Part shown: positions 1-10,613 of the stretch, one piece after another
Layout: each line of letters opens with the position of its first letter
Numbering within the stretch: position 1 is the stretch's first letter
NCBI GenBank assembly: GCA_019096155.1
Contig: JAHCVI010000005.1
Location: 3,234,468 to 3,298,467 of the forward strand
Reading direction: 5' to 3'
DNA from: Staphylotrichum longicolle
Taxonomy: Eukaryota > Ascomycota > Sordariomycetes > Sordariales > Chaetomiaceae
Length of the DNA: 64,000 nt
The notes under the pieces: generated by a model
The model's database searches: none
Seen by the model: only the letters and a program-made list of their open reading frames with translations
What the model was told of the DNA's origin: nothing
Translations under genes and position numbers: made by a program

Positions 1-713
1 AAGAGATTGCAGCACAGCTGGAAGCGATACATGGCGCGCATGACCCGTACCGCTTCGGTTGTGCTGAGCGGTTTGTGACGCAGCGATTCCCCAGTCTCCT
101 TTGCGAGATAACCCAGCGCCCAGCTGATGAAGCGGTTGAAGAGGGGTTCGATGACGGTAAAGTGGAATGCAACCATTGCCACAATGTCGGTTTCCGTGAG
201 TGCTTCGTCCAAAATCGAGCCCGTTGGCGAAGAGCGTCGGTCTTGGTATGCTCTGAGGAACTCGGCAACTGACTCCCTCTTGCACGCGTCCGTGAAGCGG
301 TCCGGGCTGGACCGGTATGCAGCACAGGCGTCAACGGCGGCGGCCCCCAGCGTCCTCTTCAGGCACCCACGAAGCAAATACCTCCGGTCTAGGCGATACT
401 GCTGGTGGAAGATTGGTATTGCACGGGTCAAGGCCCGTAAGCTGTCATAATCCAGAGCATCGAGGATCTCGCGGCGTATTTCGGCGGGGAGGTTCTCTAA
501 CGCCGCATTCATCTCAACGGGTGTTCCGGTTGTAGCTGAGATGGGATCTGTTTTGGGATGGGTGACTGTCGATGCCGGCTTTGTCGTTTGGACGGCGCTT
601 CCTGGAGGCGTTGGGTGATTCAAGTCCCGTGAAGCAGCAGTGGGATTGGAAGATGTCGATTCCGATGACGCTGTGGTATGGAACTTGGAGAAAAGCCGGC
701 GAAAATTCCCCAT
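1..713 (-). CDS. F-box-like protein, 5' part only (cut by window edge)
   Basis: The frame is open on the minus strand from the ATG at 713 to the window edge, giving 237 residues with no stop. The N-terminus (MGNFRRLFSKF) is basic and followed by about 50 Ser/Thr/Pro-rich residues. From residue 68 it reads MNAALENLPAEIRREILDAL, the leucine/proline pattern that opens F-box-like domains in many Sordariomycete proteins (LP-x-E-hydrophobic). After this comes a helical, charged region with no enzyme motif. In such proteins the box recruits Skp1 of an SCF ubiquitin ligase, but many fungal members are uncharacterised, so a substrate cannot be named. No intron is needed in the visible part. An internal Met at 512 could be an alternative start. 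The C-terminal half lies outside the window. Confidence 0.6.
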   Translation of the reverse strand, partial: MGNFRRLFSKFHTTASSESTSSNPTAASRDLNHPTPPGSAVQTTKPASTVTHPKTDPISATTGTPVEMNAALENLPAEIRREILDALDYDSLRALTRAIPIFHQQYRLDRRYLLRGCLKRTLGAAAVDACAAYRSSPDRFTDACKRESVAEFLRAYQDRRSSPTGSILDEALTETDIVAMVAFHFTVIEPLFNRFISWALGYLAKETGESLRHKPLSTTEAVRVMRAMYRFQLCCNL

Positions 714-1389
714 CTTGAGATCTTGGTGAGCTCCAATTACGAGTGGAAGAGAAAGGGCGCACAGCTGGAAATTCGAAGCTTGGCGGTAAAGTTGAATCGC
801 TTGGTATGGTGAAGACGCGTTCAGGCTGGATGCAAGAAAATGGCGGCAGGCCGTCGAAAGTGTGCTAACAATTTCCTTGCATGTTTCTATGCTTCACGCC
901 CCCAAATCTGTTTGTCTGCGACAGCGGTCATCGGCGTCAGGAACCAACGCCAACGGCTGCATGCTCGTCGCACTACCTACCTAATTATAGTGCAAGGTAA
1001 CATTGCAGCTGAACATCTCCCTTTGACTTAGCAGCGGCAAGGACGGCGAAGACCCCGAGCTCCGAGCCAAGTCGAGACTTGAAAGTCGAGTCCCAACACT
1101 CAAACTCAAACTTGCTCAGGGCCCAGCACACCACACCCATCGGTTCCATCCAATCCCCGAGCGTTGAAAGAAAGGCCTTTGGTTTAGGCCCGCCACATCA
1201 TCCAATGAACCCTTGTCTCCGTCTCAACGCTTGATGGTTTTGACTCCTTCAATCAAGCCCGTCCGGCCCGGCCCGAGGCTGCCATGGAGGCCGGTGGCGC
1301 TCCCGCTTCACCGAACTGGGCGAGGCCAACGGTTGCGACATCGATGCCTTCAATAGCCGATGGCTTGCTCTCTGGGAAGACGAGGTTGC
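714..1389. other. Intergenic, no gene seen
   Basis: This stretch lies between the F-box-like gene start and the aldo-keto reductase relic. Both strands give only short, compositionally random frames. It presumably holds the promoter of the minus-strand F-box-like gene. I see no repeat or RNA gene. Confidence 0.5.
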
Positions 1390-1665
1390 AGAACGAGACG
1401 TGGGGTCTGGGGTACATTGACCTGTACCTCATCCACTTCCCCTGCGCTCTGAAATACATCGACCCGGACGTTCGCCAGTACCCGGTGTGTTTCCGGCCCT
1501 ACAGCTCCCGTCCTTGCCACCTATCCACTACAGTGAAACTTACCGTCACAACTAGGCTTGGTGGGTGGACGACAAGGGAACCGTAGTTTCGGACAGGGTA
1601 CCGAATCGCGAACGTGGGAGGGCATGGAGGCTGTAGGAGATGCCGGCCTTGTCCGCGACCACAAT
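1390..1665 (+). pseudogene. Fragment of a xylose-reductase-like aldo-keto reductase
   Basis: The plus strand reads TWGLGYIDLYLIHFPCALKY followed by IDPDVRQYP. This closely resembles the block of fungal D-xylose reductases (NAD(P)H-dependent aldo-keto reductases) around the segment LDLYLIHFP-ALKYVDP-VRYPPGW. A plausible 71-nt GT-AG intron (1485-1555) then joins to AWWVDDKGTVVSDRVP. After a one-base shift near 1605 the frame continues TWEGMEAVGDAGLVR, matching the family's TWxAMExLVDAGLVR. Homology ends at about 1660. The N-terminal barrel with the catalytic Tyr/Lys region and the C-terminal cofactor loop are both absent, so this is a relic of about 80 codons and not a working enzyme. The family call is from memory of conserved motifs, and the match is long enough to be convincing. 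Confidence 0.7.
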
Positions 1666-1799
1666 GATAATTCGCTGCTTTAAAAAAACGGTGCTGGATT
1701 GCTTTTGCTGGTACAGCCTGAGTACTGAGTATCTTAGTTATCCAGTTACTGTCGTGATGACATGAAATCTTTCATCGGATCCCCGATCGCCTCAGCCCC

Positions 1800-3319
1800 T
1801 TATTGCCCCCCTCCCCGGAGGTCCTTGTTCGTAGCCTGAATAACTAGCCGCCTGTAGCTCGTCAGCTGGGGCGTGCCATTGTCCGTCACCTCGAGGATCA
1901 AGTGCAGCCGCTGGCCACGCGCGACGGCCTTCCCGCTGGTCGGCTCTACACAGCATCTCTCCGGGCCGGGCAGCTGCACCTCGACGACGCGGCCCTCCTC
2001 GTCAAGCTTCCGGATCACCAGCTCCGCCACCTCGGACTCGACCACCCACTGTGTCGCGCTGGGTTCGCGGTAGTGCCACCACTGGAAGGTTAGCTTGTCG
2101 CCCTCGTCCGGGTCGTACGTCGCGCCTGCGTCGAGCCGGACCGTCGAGCCGGCCTCGGCTTCGAGGTAGATGGGCGCGGTGCCTACGTTGCCGTCCACCG
2201 AGATGACGGGGTGGTGGTTGGCGCTGGCGAAGTCGCTGCTCAGCGTCCAGCGGATGCGGGCGGCGAAGTCGTTCTGGAACGCATCGCGCCAGCGCCAGAT
2301 GGTGGCTTGATTGGAGCGGTACGCGCGGCCATCACGGCCGACGACACGGTCGGTCACGTCGGAGAAGTGACGCGCGCGTTGTCCGCCGTCGCTGCAATCT
2401 GTCAGGGCGTAGCGGCCGCCCCAGGACCCGAAGGTGGGCTCCTCGGGAACGCCAAGGCCGTTCTGCACGAGGTACAGGAACGTGGGCGTGTCGCCCTCTG
2501 GGATGTACACGTAGTCCGGGTACGCCGAGCCGAGGGGCCCAACCTGGATGTTCTCTCTGATCCATTCTTTGGACACCTTGGTGAAGTCGGGCCCACCCTG
2601 GTCGAATCCATAGTACCGATCTCCCGATATGCCTGTCCATGCCGCCATGCCGTACTGGTTCCAGCCGTGGACGGACGAGATGTAGAAAATGTCGGGGAAC
2701 TGCGTCCGTATCCACGCCGCCGTGTCATCTTGATCGGAGATGGTGTAAACCCTCAGCTTATCCCGAAGCGCGGCGGCCTCGCTGGCAGAATGCTGGCTTC
2801 TAATCTTGAAGAGGACCTGAGCAAGCACATTCGTGCCGCCCCAGCAGAGCACCCAAAGGGGCCTGTCCGATGCGGCCTCGATGCGCTCAAGCAGCAGCTC
2901 GCCACCTTCACTCAGGGGAATGTTGTCGCCGACAGCGGCAAATCCGTAGACCTGTGATATCGGTCAGTTCAGCTAATTCGCGCAGTCTCCCAAATGTAGA
3001 GCTAGCATACCGGCGGGCCTGGTCGAACGAGCCCTCTCAGGTACTCCGCCGAGGGATATTGGAAGTCCGGATGCGCGTGACTGTTGAGGTTGTCCACGGC
3101 GCCGGCGTAGGCGTCGATGATGCTCAACATATCCTGTGGGCAGACCTTGTTCTTCATCCAGGTCGATGTGCAGGCCACCAAACCCTCCGTTTCGAACTGG
3201 TTCGAATACAAGAGATAGCGGACCAGGGACTCGGCGTCATCGGGCTCGTTCGATATGTCCGAGATGACAAAGACTCGAGGCTTGGACGGGAACCGCTGGA
3301 GCATCGATGCTCGAGACAT
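1800..3319 (-). CDS. DUF1593 / Sde182-like protein with nucleoside-hydrolase-like fold
   Basis: There are two exons on the minus strand: 3319-3011 and 2951-1800, with a 59-nt intron (GTATGC...CAG, phase 0), giving 486 residues. The N-terminal part begins PRVFVISDISNEPDDAESLV. Its DISNEPDDAES motif recalls the Asp cluster (DxDxxxDD) that binds calcium in inosine/uridine nucleoside hydrolases, and it is typical of DUF1593. The second part (from about residue 330) has an Ig-like stretch with YDPDEGDKLTFQWWHY, matching the C-terminal domain of the cellulose-binding Sde182 family. No signal peptide is visible, so a secreted role is not supported. Bacterial members are linked to cellulose binding; the activity of fungal members is not established to my knowledge. 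Reading frame and splice phases are intact. Confidence 0.85.
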
Positions 3320-3820
3320 GGTGGATTATGTGCAGGTGGGAGTGGGAGGAATAGGACGAGATCGGTTTCGGTGCCAGAAAGTGCAGTTTATGCGGATCAA
3401 GACGATTATGCAGACTCCTCTGTCTTTCAGAGGCCGGAGTAAAATGCGCTTCCAGTGGCTTTCTTTTCTTTTTATCCTTTGCGCTCGGAGCGTTGAGATC
3501 GATGTCCGAAGGTGTTTCCAAGTTCGGAAGACGGGAGGGTAAAAGCCGCGGTTCCATCCACCCTAAATACCTTAGAAAATCTCTAGCACCCGGCCCCTCT
3601 TTGGGGCCCCGCATGCCGCCCAGAAATCCCCAGACGTCCGTCGTGATGGAGTAAGATTTGGCCCCTTGCCGCTAGGTGGCCGGTGCGGCAAGCCCACCTT
3701 GTGGAATGAGGCAGTGACGATGCACTGAAATTCGCTGTATTTGAACCAGATCCCGGGCTAAGTTCCACCGTCCAGGCAACCAATTTTCTCATACCGCTAG
3801 GTACCTTACGTACCTACTAC
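3320..3820. other. Intergenic, upstream of the DUF1593 gene
   Basis: This is the promoter side of the minus-strand DUF1593 gene and the 5' flank of the transporter relic. Frames on both strands overlap and show no family motif, so I call no gene here. Confidence 0.45.
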
Positions 3821-4020
3821 ATGCAGCTGTCGGGCTACAGCACCGATGACAGCTTCAAGCTCCAGATCGTCCAGCAGGTCATCTCGCTCGTGGGCAACGT
3901 CATGTCGTGGTATCTCATTTACCGCGTCGGCCGGCGCGGCCTGACATTTTCCGGCCTCGCCGTCCTAACCGTGAGACTCTTGCTCACCGGCAACCTCGCC
4001 GTCGCGGGGACTCAAGGGCG
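3821..4020 (+). pseudogene. Fragment of an MFS alpha-glucoside/sugar transporter
   Basis: The frame reads MQLSGYSTDDSFKLQIVQQV, then a membrane segment, MSWYLIYRVGRRGLTF and a second hydrophobic run. This is the pattern of fungal maltose/general alpha-glucoside permeases around helix 8-9, where GYS-x-x-D-x-FK-x-QI-x-QQV-x-S and W-LID-R-GRR-LTFYG are conserved. The usual LID is LIY here. The match stops at about 4020 (VAGTQGRDGL), and neither the preceding seven helices nor the following three are present nearby. It is therefore an orphan piece of about 65 codons out of a protein of roughly 500 residues. It sits next to a HET gene and close to the aldo-keto reductase relic, consistent with gene decay in this part of the window. 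Confidence 0.7.
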
Positions 4021-4285
4021 AGACGGTTTAGAATTAACTGACCTGGCTAGGTATCTCGCACCGTCCCACCCTACATGACACTCTATCAGAATCACTAAAC
4101 ACTAGACCGTCTCTATTGGGTGCTCTCTAAATTGGTCTTTCAAAACAAGGCAAAATCCTCGTTCTTCCCTTCCCTGGGATACGGAGGATAGGCGTTTGGC
4201 GCTACGAGGTCTTAAGAGAAAGCAGACAGTCAGCTCAAAACCTAAAACAGTTACGACTCGGCAATGTTGCTTCGACGGAGGACAC

Positions 4286-6606
4286 TCAGAGAAAGGAAAC
4301 AAGAAACTCACTGGCGTCGCCCACTAGATAATAGCCTCCCCTCAACTTCCGCAACACGCACGGATTGTCAGCACCATACAGAAACACGACGAGATCTCCT
4401 TCCTGGGCATCCTCAGGAAACAGGCCGACGCCTGGGCTACTGTTCTCGCAGTGGCCCACGCGCCTGCCCACACCATACCGGCGCATCCCCTCCTGGAGCG
4501 CCAACTTGGCCATGCTGCTCTCGATCCACGGCTCCGGCGCCAACAGCGAGCGCGCATAGCCGACGTCGACGTCAGCACCGGACCCGCTCCGGCCAAAGCT
4601 TCCGCGGAATTGGAACCCGCCACCACCAAACATCCCCTGCTGCTGCTGCGACCGCGACCGGATCAGCAGCAGGCCCGCCATGCAGTTCTCCTCGGTCGTG
4701 GGGAAGTCGCCAGGATCGGCGCCGCCAAAGTTGAACGCGCCGCCGAAATAGCTCGCTCCTCCCGAGGCCTGCTGCGCCGCGAGGGCAGACCGGGCAAACT
4801 CGGTCCACATGGCGAGCAGCTGGGCCAGCTGGTCGTTGGAGTGTGTGCTCCGGGCCGCCGGCGTGCTCGGCCGCGCGATGCGCCCGTACACCTGGCCCGT
4901 GACGGTCAGGACCTTGCCGCTCTCGTTGAACTGCCACCGCGCGCGCCTGCTGGCCAGCCCGCTCCAGATGACCGACCCGAACCGGTGGTGTGCCGGCGTG
5001 TTGATGGGGAACGGCTGGGCCTTCCAGGGGTCGATCAGGTTGGGCGCCCAGGACGGGAGGGAATGCAGCCTCTCGACGTTCTGGGCGGCGCCGAGGATGT
5101 TGAGGCTGTCGGTCCTGGTGATGATGGCGCGGGCTGCCATGCGGTAGAGGTCCTTGGCCAGCAGCTGGTAGTTGACGGCGAGTTCGTAGACACCCGGATC
5201 CGCGAGCCCCAGGACGCCATACACCTTGTCGCGCAGGTCCGTCGCCTTGCAGCCCCGGGCGTGGATAAGAAGCGAGCACAAGTCGACGTAAGCACTGCCT
5301 CGCTCAGACTTGTCCCGCAAGTCCTTAAACCCCTCCACCGGCCTCAACTGCCTGGCCTGAACCCGCCTCAAAACGCTCTCCTCCTCCCCGCCATCCCCCG
5401 CGCCCTTCGAGTCCAGCCTCAACCTCACCAAACTATCCTCCAACGCCACCTCCATCCCCCTCAGCTCCTCCAACGTACAGCTCTCCCCACCACACAAAAA
5501 GCTCACCTCATTCCCCAACGCCACCTCCTGCCTCACCCACACCCGGTCCCACCACGCCCGCTGAAACAGCGCCGCGACAGCGACCAAGTTCCGCCGCCTC
5601 TCCTCGCCCGACACCACCCCAACCCCAACCCCAGAATCCTCTGCACCCGGCGGCCCCGCCCTCGCAGCAGCAGCAGCAGTCGGCCTAGGATTCGCCGGCC
5701 CACGCCTGCTCGGCCGGCCGAGCTCGCGCACGAGCGCCATCGCCCCCGCGCTCCCTCCCCCCTCGGCGCCCAGCCACACCTGCACGTGCGCGGCCGACCC
5801 GTAGATGCGCCGCATGAGCGCGACCTGGGCGCTGCGCTCGCGCACGTCGGCCTGGTTGATGCACAGCGCGTCGATCCACCACAGCGAGCGCGTCTCCGTC
5901 AGAGCGGAGCCAGAGCTGAAGATGGAGCTGGTGCTGGTGCTGGTGCTGGTGGTACGGAGCTGGCGGAGGGCCGCGGCGAGGTTGGGGGTGAGGGGGAGGG
6001 AGGCGCCGGCGATGAGGATGACGGAGGGTGCTGCTGCGGGTGCTGCTGCTGCTGCTGGTGACGGGGTGAGAGTGGAGGGGGGGTCGTCCCAGGCGTAGGA
6101 GAGGGCTTTGTAGGAGTGGGTGACGCGCGTCGGGGTGGGGGGGAAGCCGAAAGTGGAGGGGGTTTCTTGTTCTGCAGGGGCGCCGGGTCGTCGAGGCTGA
6201 AATGCAGGATGGTTCCTGTTATGGGGTCTGTCGGGCGCGGGCTGGGGTCGAGGCTGAGGATGCGGATCTCGTTCTTGGATGCGTCGAGATGGTGGTATTG
6301 GTAAGGGGGGTGAGCAGTGAGTGATGGTTGGGGGGGTGGTGGTGGTGATGCTTCGGGGACCGTCTGGTCCAATGGCCGCTTTTGTGGGATGATACTCGGC
6401 GGCACGACTTTTGTTGAAGACTGTAGACCGCCTGGCTGCCCGTGGTTTGCCGGAGGTGGCTGAAGGGCAGCGGTGAAGGGCATTGCGAGGCGTGCGAGTG
6501 CGCTCTCGATGCGTTCGAGTCGTTGCTCAAGCGCGTCCATTCGAGCTGTCACGGGCTCGATGAGCTTGGCGAAAGCCCGTGAGTCCACTGTGCTAGCCTC
6601 AGCCAT
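4286..6606 (-). CDS. HET-domain (heterokaryon incompatibility) protein, frame broken once
   Basis: The ATG is at 6606. Residues 1-45 predict a short coiled coil, followed by a Pro-rich linker. From residue 111 the HET domain starts (KNEIRILSLDP ... GTILHFSLDDPAP) in the first frame. Its next blocks, YKALSYAWDDPP, SLWWIDALCINQADV and RIYGSAAHVQVWLG, lie in the frame used by the rest of the gene down to 4286. Moving from one frame to the other needs one extra base between about 6125 and 6175, where there is a run of seven C; no intron fits. The HET domain triggers cell death in vegetative incompatibility. The expected C-terminal signature (YVHGxMxGEA) is missing: the frame ends VGDASEFLVSFL at a possible splice donor (GTGAGT, about 4305), so a further exon down to about 4102 is possible. 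The gene is either a sequence-error case or a young pseudogene. Confidence 0.75.
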
Positions 6607-7075
6607 GTCGTGATCTGCATGACCTTGACCAGATTCTTTGTTGAGTGAGTTAAGATGATTTCCTCTTAAACTGTTGGAGGGCTAGTGAAGTCCCATGGGC
6701 TATCAAGGTCCGTGTACTTTTAGCGTTGATGGAATTGAGGGGTTGACTTGCTTTAATTCACTGAAAATCGAAGAGAGCTGAGGCCGCAGATCCAGTGGGT
6801 GAGCGTGGCGCAGGGGTTTTCAGCCTTGCATCTTTCAACTCTCATCTCTGGATTCCACCTCCAAGTATGCCTTGCATGACTTTTCAGTTCCTAAACAATT
6901 GAGAGACCCGGCATGCCAGTGGCAACTTCGCAAAGACCTGCTAAGGATACCTGCAAAGCTATTTGTGTTAGAAATCGGGCCGTTACAACTCATACTATAC
7001 GCAAGTTCTATGAGTGAGTGAATACCGTCTATTCCTCAACAGTCTCCCTGTTCATCGGGGCCCTTGTACATGCTC
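6607..7075. other. Intergenic between HET gene and beta-lactamase-fold gene
   Basis: This stretch of about 470 nt is the 5' flank of the minus-strand HET gene and the 3' flank of the minus-strand beta-lactamase-fold gene. No motif or repeat is recognised. Confidence 0.5.
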
Positions 7076-9078
7076 TCAGAATTTCTTCATGATGCCGGTT
7101 CTCAAAAACGGAGCATCCAGACCCAAGACAGCGCCAGTCTCGGCATCTTTCACAAACACCAGCCTGTCCACCGGCTCGCTGCCGTAGTGCATCCAATCCG
7201 CCAACGTCCAGGTCAAACAATCATTTGCGCTGAGCCCCGCGCCAGGCATGTCCGTCTCCGACTTGAGCTCCATCTCCCACCACACCCGCCAATCCTCCTC
7301 CACCACCTCCCTCCCATCCGGGAGCACCTTCCTCCTCTCGATGTCGGCCGGATATAGCCTGTACGCCCCGGTCATCTCCAGCGAGGGCAAGAACTCGAGC
7401 AAGGTAACGGGCCACAACTGCTGCAAGCCCGCCAGTATGTCCATCCCGTTCCTATACAACCGCGTCAGCCTCAGCGAGACCCCATCCACCTCGGTCGTCG
7501 CGTTGACCAGCACCCCGCCCGTCTCCTCGGTCGACCGCCCCGCAAACGTCCCCGCGTGCTCCCTCCGCCCCTGCTCCCTCGCGGCGGCATCAATCGCGGG
7601 CACCAGCATGCTCAGCGCGGCATCATACACGTCGACCAGCGCGTCCTGGTCCCCGGCCGTCAGCAGCACGATCCCGACACCATACTCGTCCAGCAGCGCG
7701 ATCCGGGCGTGGTACCCGTACGCGGCGCCGTCCTTGGCATGGATCGTGACGGAATGACCTCCCCCCTGACCCCCGGTCTGCGTCGCCTCGTCCCCGTCCC
7801 CGTACCCGTGCCCGGCGGGAAACAACAGGCGCGGGTCCGGCCGGAAGATCTCCCACGGCGCGCCGAGGAAGCTGGAGCGCGCGCCGGCAAAGGACCGCGG
7901 CTGCAGCCAGGCGCGGATCTGGGTCTCGGTCGCGAGCGCCGGGTCGCGGGCCAGGATGGCGCGCACCAGGGCTGTCAGGTCGGCGAGCGTCGAGACCAGC
8001 CCGCCGCCGGGGGCGTTGTCGCCGTAGGAGGCGCCCCACGAGTTGTCGACGGGCGGGATCACCGCGCGGGCGTCGTCGCCCGGGCTGGGGAGCGTGGAGG
8101 GCATGTTGAGCGGGCGGGCGAGCAGGTCGCGCAGGAGGGTGGGGTAGTCCTTGCCGGTGGCGGCTTCGAGGGCGTAGGAGAGGATGGTGTAGGCGATGTT
8201 GGAGTAGACGGGGCGGGACTGCGGCGGGGCGCTGGGGTGCGAGGTGAGCATGCCGGCGAGGAGCTGCGACCGGGTGCATCCCGGGTTGAGGCCGATGACG
8301 CCGCATTGGGGGTAGCTGGTGTCGTTGAGGTGGGGGAACCCGAGGGCTTCGAACCAGTCTTTGATGTAGTGGTATTCCTAAACCTGTGAATTAGTGACCG
8401 TGTAATCGCGTTCAACGTCGAGGTGAAGCAGGGTCGTGTCGTAGGCATCCATGTTGCCGCGCGGCTGCGGACAGAACGAAAAAGGGGTGGGGGAAGGTTG
8501 GGTCAAGCATACAGAGAACCCATCTGTGTCGAAAGTCAGTCATCGTAACCTGAGGGAAGCAAGCAAAGGGATATCTTACAGTTGGCAGGAATGCCAGCCA
8601 GTTGCCCTCCCAACGCCCGTAGGCTGATATTGTTCCAGTCGATCAAGGAAGAGTTGCTGTTCAGCGACGGAAGATATTTGGTGACCGCATCATCCATGTT
8701 CACGCCGCTCCGGAGGAGAATGGCATCTGAAATAACCTTGGAGACGGATCCGATCAGGTATTGCGAATGTCTGTCGAGATACTTGGTGCCGTTCACGTTG
8801 CCCGAGCCGAGGTGGTGGTACTCCCAGAGGGGGACTGATGCATCGGTTTGATCAAGGCCGACAAGGGCCATCGACAACGAGACGTTTCGGGCATCCCAGC
8901 TGGTGTGGATCTCGCCATTGAATGCCCCGTCGAGGGTTGCGGTGAAGTTGGCGAGCGCAGTTCGGAATGCTTCTGACCGATCAAGGTTGCGCGGCCGCGG
9001 GAAGATGCGTCCCTCGGGGCGACATTCCAGAGCCAGAGCAGCTGGGATGGCCAGCAACAGGTTACTGAGCTTGACCAT
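7076..9078 (-). CDS. Secreted beta-lactamase-fold serine hydrolase
   Basis: The ATG at 9078 gives a hydrophobic leader (MVKLSNLLLAIPAALALEC), so export is likely. There are three exons: 9078-8580, 8523-8513 (only 11 nt) and 8377-7076, 603 residues in all. The introns are 8579-8524 (GTAAGA...CAG) and 8512-8378 (GTATGC...TAG). The joined reading GIPAN-YGFS-EYHYIKDWFEALGF is the block expected in fungal members. Active-site motifs of class C beta-lactamases/penicillin-binding-like esterases are visible: SVSK (SxxK, nucleophile Ser and Lys) in LIGSVSKVISDAIL and YSN (YxN) in RPVYSNIAY; a GHSVTIHAK segment sits where the KTG box is expected. Fungal relatives occur as LovD-like transesterases, toxin-degrading lactonases and enzymes of unknown substrate. 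No biosynthetic cluster is seen here, so the substrate is unknown. Frame and motifs are intact. Confidence 0.85.
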
Positions 9079-10475
9079 TCTCGGGGAGTGCGCTTTCACA
9101 GTTCACGCTTGAGGCTTGAACATCATCGAAACGGTCTCGAGGCGCTCGAGGACGCAGCTGGAAGTGACATTACTTATACGTGCTGGGTTCAACCAGAGAC
9201 CATCGCCTGGTTTCGATGGTCTGCTAGTGACGAGATGGTCATCATCATCGCCATCAGCTAGCCAAGGAGAAAGGGCCAACCGAGGAATGCGAGTGATCCG
9301 CAGGTCTGGCAAACTGTAAAGATTTGGGCTCTTGGCGTTGCCGTACCTCGCATCTGCACCTCATAGGGCAGTCCAGCATAACTAGTCCAGGGAAGCGGCA
9401 TGGATCGGCGGATGGTTGTCTGTCCTGCAAGCATTGTTACGTACTCAGGTAATACGAAATACGACTGCGGAACCCTAGGAAGGATGATGGATCTGCAGAG
9501 GTGCGAAAAGCGGGCCAATAGTAGGTAGGTACTGATTATACACTGAGTGAGAGAGCTAAAAGCTTGGGTGTCCTTGAAACAGACCCCTTGCTATATATGG
9601 TATACATAGTCTGCTAGATTAACAAGCTGTAGGCGGGGAAGGGATGCAAGAAACGCAGCCGAAGAGTGATACTGCAGGGCTGTTTCACATCAACGTTCAG
9701 TGTTGTGGTTTGCGCAGCAAGTCACGGTTAGCCATAATGCCCGCACTTACCAAGAGGCTGTAGAACCTTCTGGTCCAGCTGCTTTTGATGTATTTATGAT
9801 TGGTTCTTGGTGTTGGTGTCTCGGAATTGAGGCTAGTTGTCTAAGGGTAGTCGGAGTCCCCGCGAAAAGACAAGCTCCGGGATACCTGACCAGCCTGGGG
9901 CATGAACAGTGCTGTTGCGGCTGGGGCTGGGCTAGCTTCCATTCAGGAGCTGGCGCCTGATAGAGCTGGTTAGCGGGATGCTTGTTGTTGGCGGTGACTG
10001 ATACTGAGTACGTGCCTTGTGACAACTGCAAAATCACTGGTAAAATCCATTGCTCCTCGAGGAGCCTTAACGGATCAAAGACAGGTGAGTTTGGTGTGTC
10101 TGCTGGCTCGTCCTCATGGTGTTTCCTCTGGCAAAGAGGAACATACCAGTAGTAGATACTGCAGTGATGTGGTAATACATGGTGACTTGCTGTACTTTAC
10201 TCCTTGCGCCGAGTAGTCACTTATCACTCATGCCTCAAGTTAGTGATGCCGTCCAACGTCATCAGTTTCCCTGGCAGGAACCCCGGGGTTCCCACGGTTC
10301 TTCCGCGGTAACTCGCCGAGAACAATAGAAAATACGTGGGAAGAGAGCGGAAGAGAAGGGGAGGAGCAGCCTCCGACATCTTGTCTGACTTGTGTCAGGA
10401 GATCTGGGCCCGGGTCATTGGTCCTCGTTTGTCACATCCTATCAACATGAGCTTTCGCAGAAACTCACCCACAGG
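9079..10475. other. Intergenic, no gene supported
   Basis: About 1.4 kb between the beta-lactamase-fold gene start and the tail of the second HET gene. A minus-strand frame at 9518-9258 and a plus-strand frame at 9700-9960 are open but show no family motif and no clear exon partner. No repeat was found. Confidence 0.45.
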
Positions 10476-10613
10476 TCATCTCATCGTAAACCAAACCTTC
10501 TCCGAATCCATCGCCTCGCCATGCATCCAACCATGAACATACGCCTCTCCGCAAAAGAGGTAATCACCAGTCCCATCTACGATGGGCCGCAAGATGCAAG
10601 GCGCCGGAGCACC
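10476..10613 (-). pseudogene. Intact C-terminal HET tail stranded behind an in-frame stop
   Basis: Immediately after the TAA that ends the membrane HET gene, the same frame reads 45 further codons before a TGA at 10478-10476. They contain GAPAPCILRPIVDGTGDYLF and then AYVHGWMHGEAMD. This is the standard end of HET-domain proteins (GDxVC-hydrophobic-x-G ... VLRP ... YxxxGEAYVHGxMxGEA). The preceding residues GDVVCIF plus a Tyr codon in place of TAA would restore the usual sequence of this block. No other damage is visible in the tail, so the stop is recent or is a sequencing artefact. Confidence 0.8.

Noticed and set aside
2211..2957. 248-codon open frame on the plus strand
   Set aside because: Antisense to the DUF1593 exon 2, without family features.
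4451..6061. 536-codon open frame on the plus strand
   Set aside because: Antisense to the HET gene, Arg/Pro-rich and motif-free. The minus strand carries the HET signature.
9258..9518. 86-codon minus-strand frame upstream of the beta-lactamase-fold gene
   Set aside because: It contains readable stretches, but no family is recognised and no exon joins it to the gene.
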